64,000 nucleotides of DNA from Marinomonas rhizomae (GTDB taxonomy: Bacteria > Pseudomonadota > Gammaproteobacteria > Pseudomonadales > Marinomonadaceae), in assembly GCF_024397855.1 (NCBI RefSeq), contig NZ_CP073343.1, forward strand, positions 3,596,001 through 3,660,000. The letters are read 5' to 3'. This document shows positions 62,912 through 64,000 of the stretch, piece by piece. The stretch's first letter is position 1, and each line of letters begins with the position of its first letter. The position numbers and the translations under genes were made by a program. Under the pieces are notes generated by a model. It saw only the letters and a program-made list of their open reading frames with translations, had not been told where the DNA came from and did not search any database.

Positions 62912-64000
62912 ATGGCGGGTGAAGCGAGCCTTGTGCTCATTATTACGTTTTCTATCCTGTCTCTTTTAGGGTTACCACTGGCTATCTCCTTGGTTGCCTC
63001 GTCATTGGCAGCAGTCACCATGATGGTGCCAGTGGATATGGCGCTCTTTACTTCTGCCCAAAAAATGGTGGCGAGTTTAGACAGTTTCTCTCTGTTAGCC
63101 GTACCTTTTTTCATTCTCTCTGGCGTCATCATGAACTCCGGCGGCATTGCCATTCGCTTGGTTAACTTCGCAAAACTCATGGCTGGGCGTATTCCTGGCT
63201 CTTTAGCGCAAACCAACATCGCGGGTAACGTATTATTTGGCTGTATTTCAGGCTCGGCCATTGCGGCGTCTACGTCAATTGGTAGCGTTATGGTGCCGAT
63301 TCAAGCCAAAGAAGGCTATGACAGATCGTTTGCTGCGGCAGTGAATATCGCCTCGGCCCCAACGGGCATGCTGGTGCCGCCAACCACGGCTTTTATCATT
63401 TACTCATTAATTTCTGGTGGCACTTCTGTCGCTGCGTTGTTCTTGGGTGGCGCTGTAGCGGGCGTTATTTGGGCACTGGGCTTGGTGTTGGTCACAATTA
63501 TTATTGCTAAAAAGCGCAAATACCCTTTATCAGATCGAGTGCCTTTTAAAGAAGCTGTTAAGATCACTCTTGATGCAATTCCTAGCTTATTTCTCATCGT
63601 CTTTATTATTGGTGGGATTGTTATGGGCGTGGTGACGCCAGTAGAAGCCTCAGGTATTGCGGTCATTTACACCATGATTTTGGCGTTCTTCATCCATAAA
63701 ACCACACCACTTCGTGCCTTGCCTAAGTTCCTAATCGAAACATCCCACATTACTGGCACCATCATGTTGCTTTTAGCGGCATCTGCCACCTTGTCTTTTG
63801 CCATGGCATTCACAGGTATTCCTGCAGCGATATCCGCTTTGATCCTCGGGATTTCTAACGATCCGATCATGGTTATGCTGATCATCAATATCTTATTACT
63901 GGTGATAGGCTGCTTTATGGACATTGGACCAGCAATCTTGATCTTCACGCCGATCTTGCTACCGATTGCCATGAAAGTAGGCTACGACCCTGTGCATTTC
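62912..64000 (+). CDS. TRAP transporter large permease (DctM family), partial at window end
   Basis: 363 codons are open up to the window edge; a full DctM is about 420-430 residues. The first helices and the family hallmark sequences SGVIMNSGGIAIRLVN, GCISGSAIAASTSIGSVM and APTGMLVPPTTAFII are present. The ATG at 62912 follows GGGAG in the dctQ tail. It carries the substrate delivered by DctP, using a Na+ gradient. The oadGAB pump at the start of the window could help provide that gradient (inference). Confidence 0.93.
   Translation, partial: MAGEASLVLIITFSILSLLGLPLAISLVASSLAAVTMMVPVDMALFTSAQKMVASLDSFSLLAVPFFILSGVIMNSGGIAIRLVNFAKLMAGRIPGSLAQTNIAGNVLFGCISGSAIAASTSIGSVMVPIQAKEGYDRSFAAAVNIASAPTGMLVPPTTAFIIYSLISGGTSVAALFLGGAVAGVIWALGLVLVTIIIAKKRKYPLSDRVPFKEAVKITLDAIPSLFLIVFIIGGIVMGVVTPVEASGIAVIYTMILAFFIHKTTPLRALPKFLIETSHITGTIMLLLAASATLSFAMAFTGIPAAISALILGISNDPIMVMLIINILLLVIGCFMDIGPAILIFTPILLPIAMKVGYDPVHF

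Overview
The window looks like the chromosome of a marine gammaproteobacterium, most likely an Oceanospirillales member close to Marinomonas. This is inferred from gene content, not from a marker-gene search. The evidence is an Oad sodium pump, the alaS-lysC-csrA-tRNA(Ser)-tRNA(Arg) block, DadAX, a Fur-boxed fumC operon, a YebG SOS gene, many LysR and amino-acid/sugar transporters and a TRAP system. Coding density is high. No rRNA, CRISPR array, prophage or plasmid module is visible.

Layout. 1-4.6 kb: oxaloacetate decarboxylase pump oadGAB (oadB cut by the window edge), a divergent dusC, three near-identical tRNA-Arg(ACG) and one tRNA-Ser(GCT). 4.6-12.2 kb: csrA, lysC, alaS, dadX, dadA on the minus strand and a lone recX on the plus strand. 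12.2-16.6 kb: a membrane-anchored coiled-coil protein, decayed IS4 transposase and chemoreceptor fragments, a small serine hydrolase, a YefM/YoeB-type toxin-antitoxin pair, a gene-poor AT-rich block and a 31-residue microprotein gene with its own terminator. 16.6-19.8 kb: glutathione-dependent formaldehyde detoxification (frmA, fghA) with a divergent LysR gene and a long perfect palindrome between them. 19.8-28.2 kb: small accessory genes (DUF3820, two GNATs), an intact IS3-family insertion, an Asp/Glu racemase, a Fur-boxed small gene plus fumC, slyD, a DUF1439 lipoprotein, an MscS channel, yebG with a LexA box and a TIGR03643-type protein. 28.2-33.5 kb: LysR, a 264-bp MITE, a polar amino-acid ABC transporter and a cystathionine gamma-synthase-family enzyme. 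33.6-39.7 kb: ABC exporter, multicopper oxidase, DUF2076 and DUF6172 proteins and a zinc-dependent peptidase. 39.7-43.7 kb: a LacI regulator with an 18-bp perfect operator, a 2-ketogluconate kinase-like gene, a 2-ketogluconate-6-phosphate reductase-like gene and DoxX. 43.7-48.8 kb: a three-gene operon built around an aberrant signal-peptidase-like protein, a LysR/LldD pair and an Xre-RES toxin-antitoxin pair.

48.9-64 kb is an L-rhamnose catabolic locus with the same gene order as the rhizobial rhaRSTPQUK / rhaDI pair: DeoR regulator, substrate-binding protein, ATPase, two permeases, and a single protein that fuses the mutarotase (RhaU) to the kinase (RhaK). Divergently come the aldolase-dehydrogenase RhaD and isomerase RhaI. 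This core is followed by a GH88/GH105 unsaturated glycuronyl hydrolase and a TRAP transporter that runs off the window. Together they suggest uptake and cleavage of unsaturated uronyl-rhamnose disaccharides, such as come from ulvan or rhamnogalacturonan, feeding rhamnose into the pathway.

Most notable: two unrelated mobile elements (IS3-family and MITE) inserted exactly at stop codons so that the interrupted genes keep their full protein; the RhaU-RhaK fusion; a LepB-like protein whose catalytic lysine position is glutamine; and the free-standing 31-residue gene.
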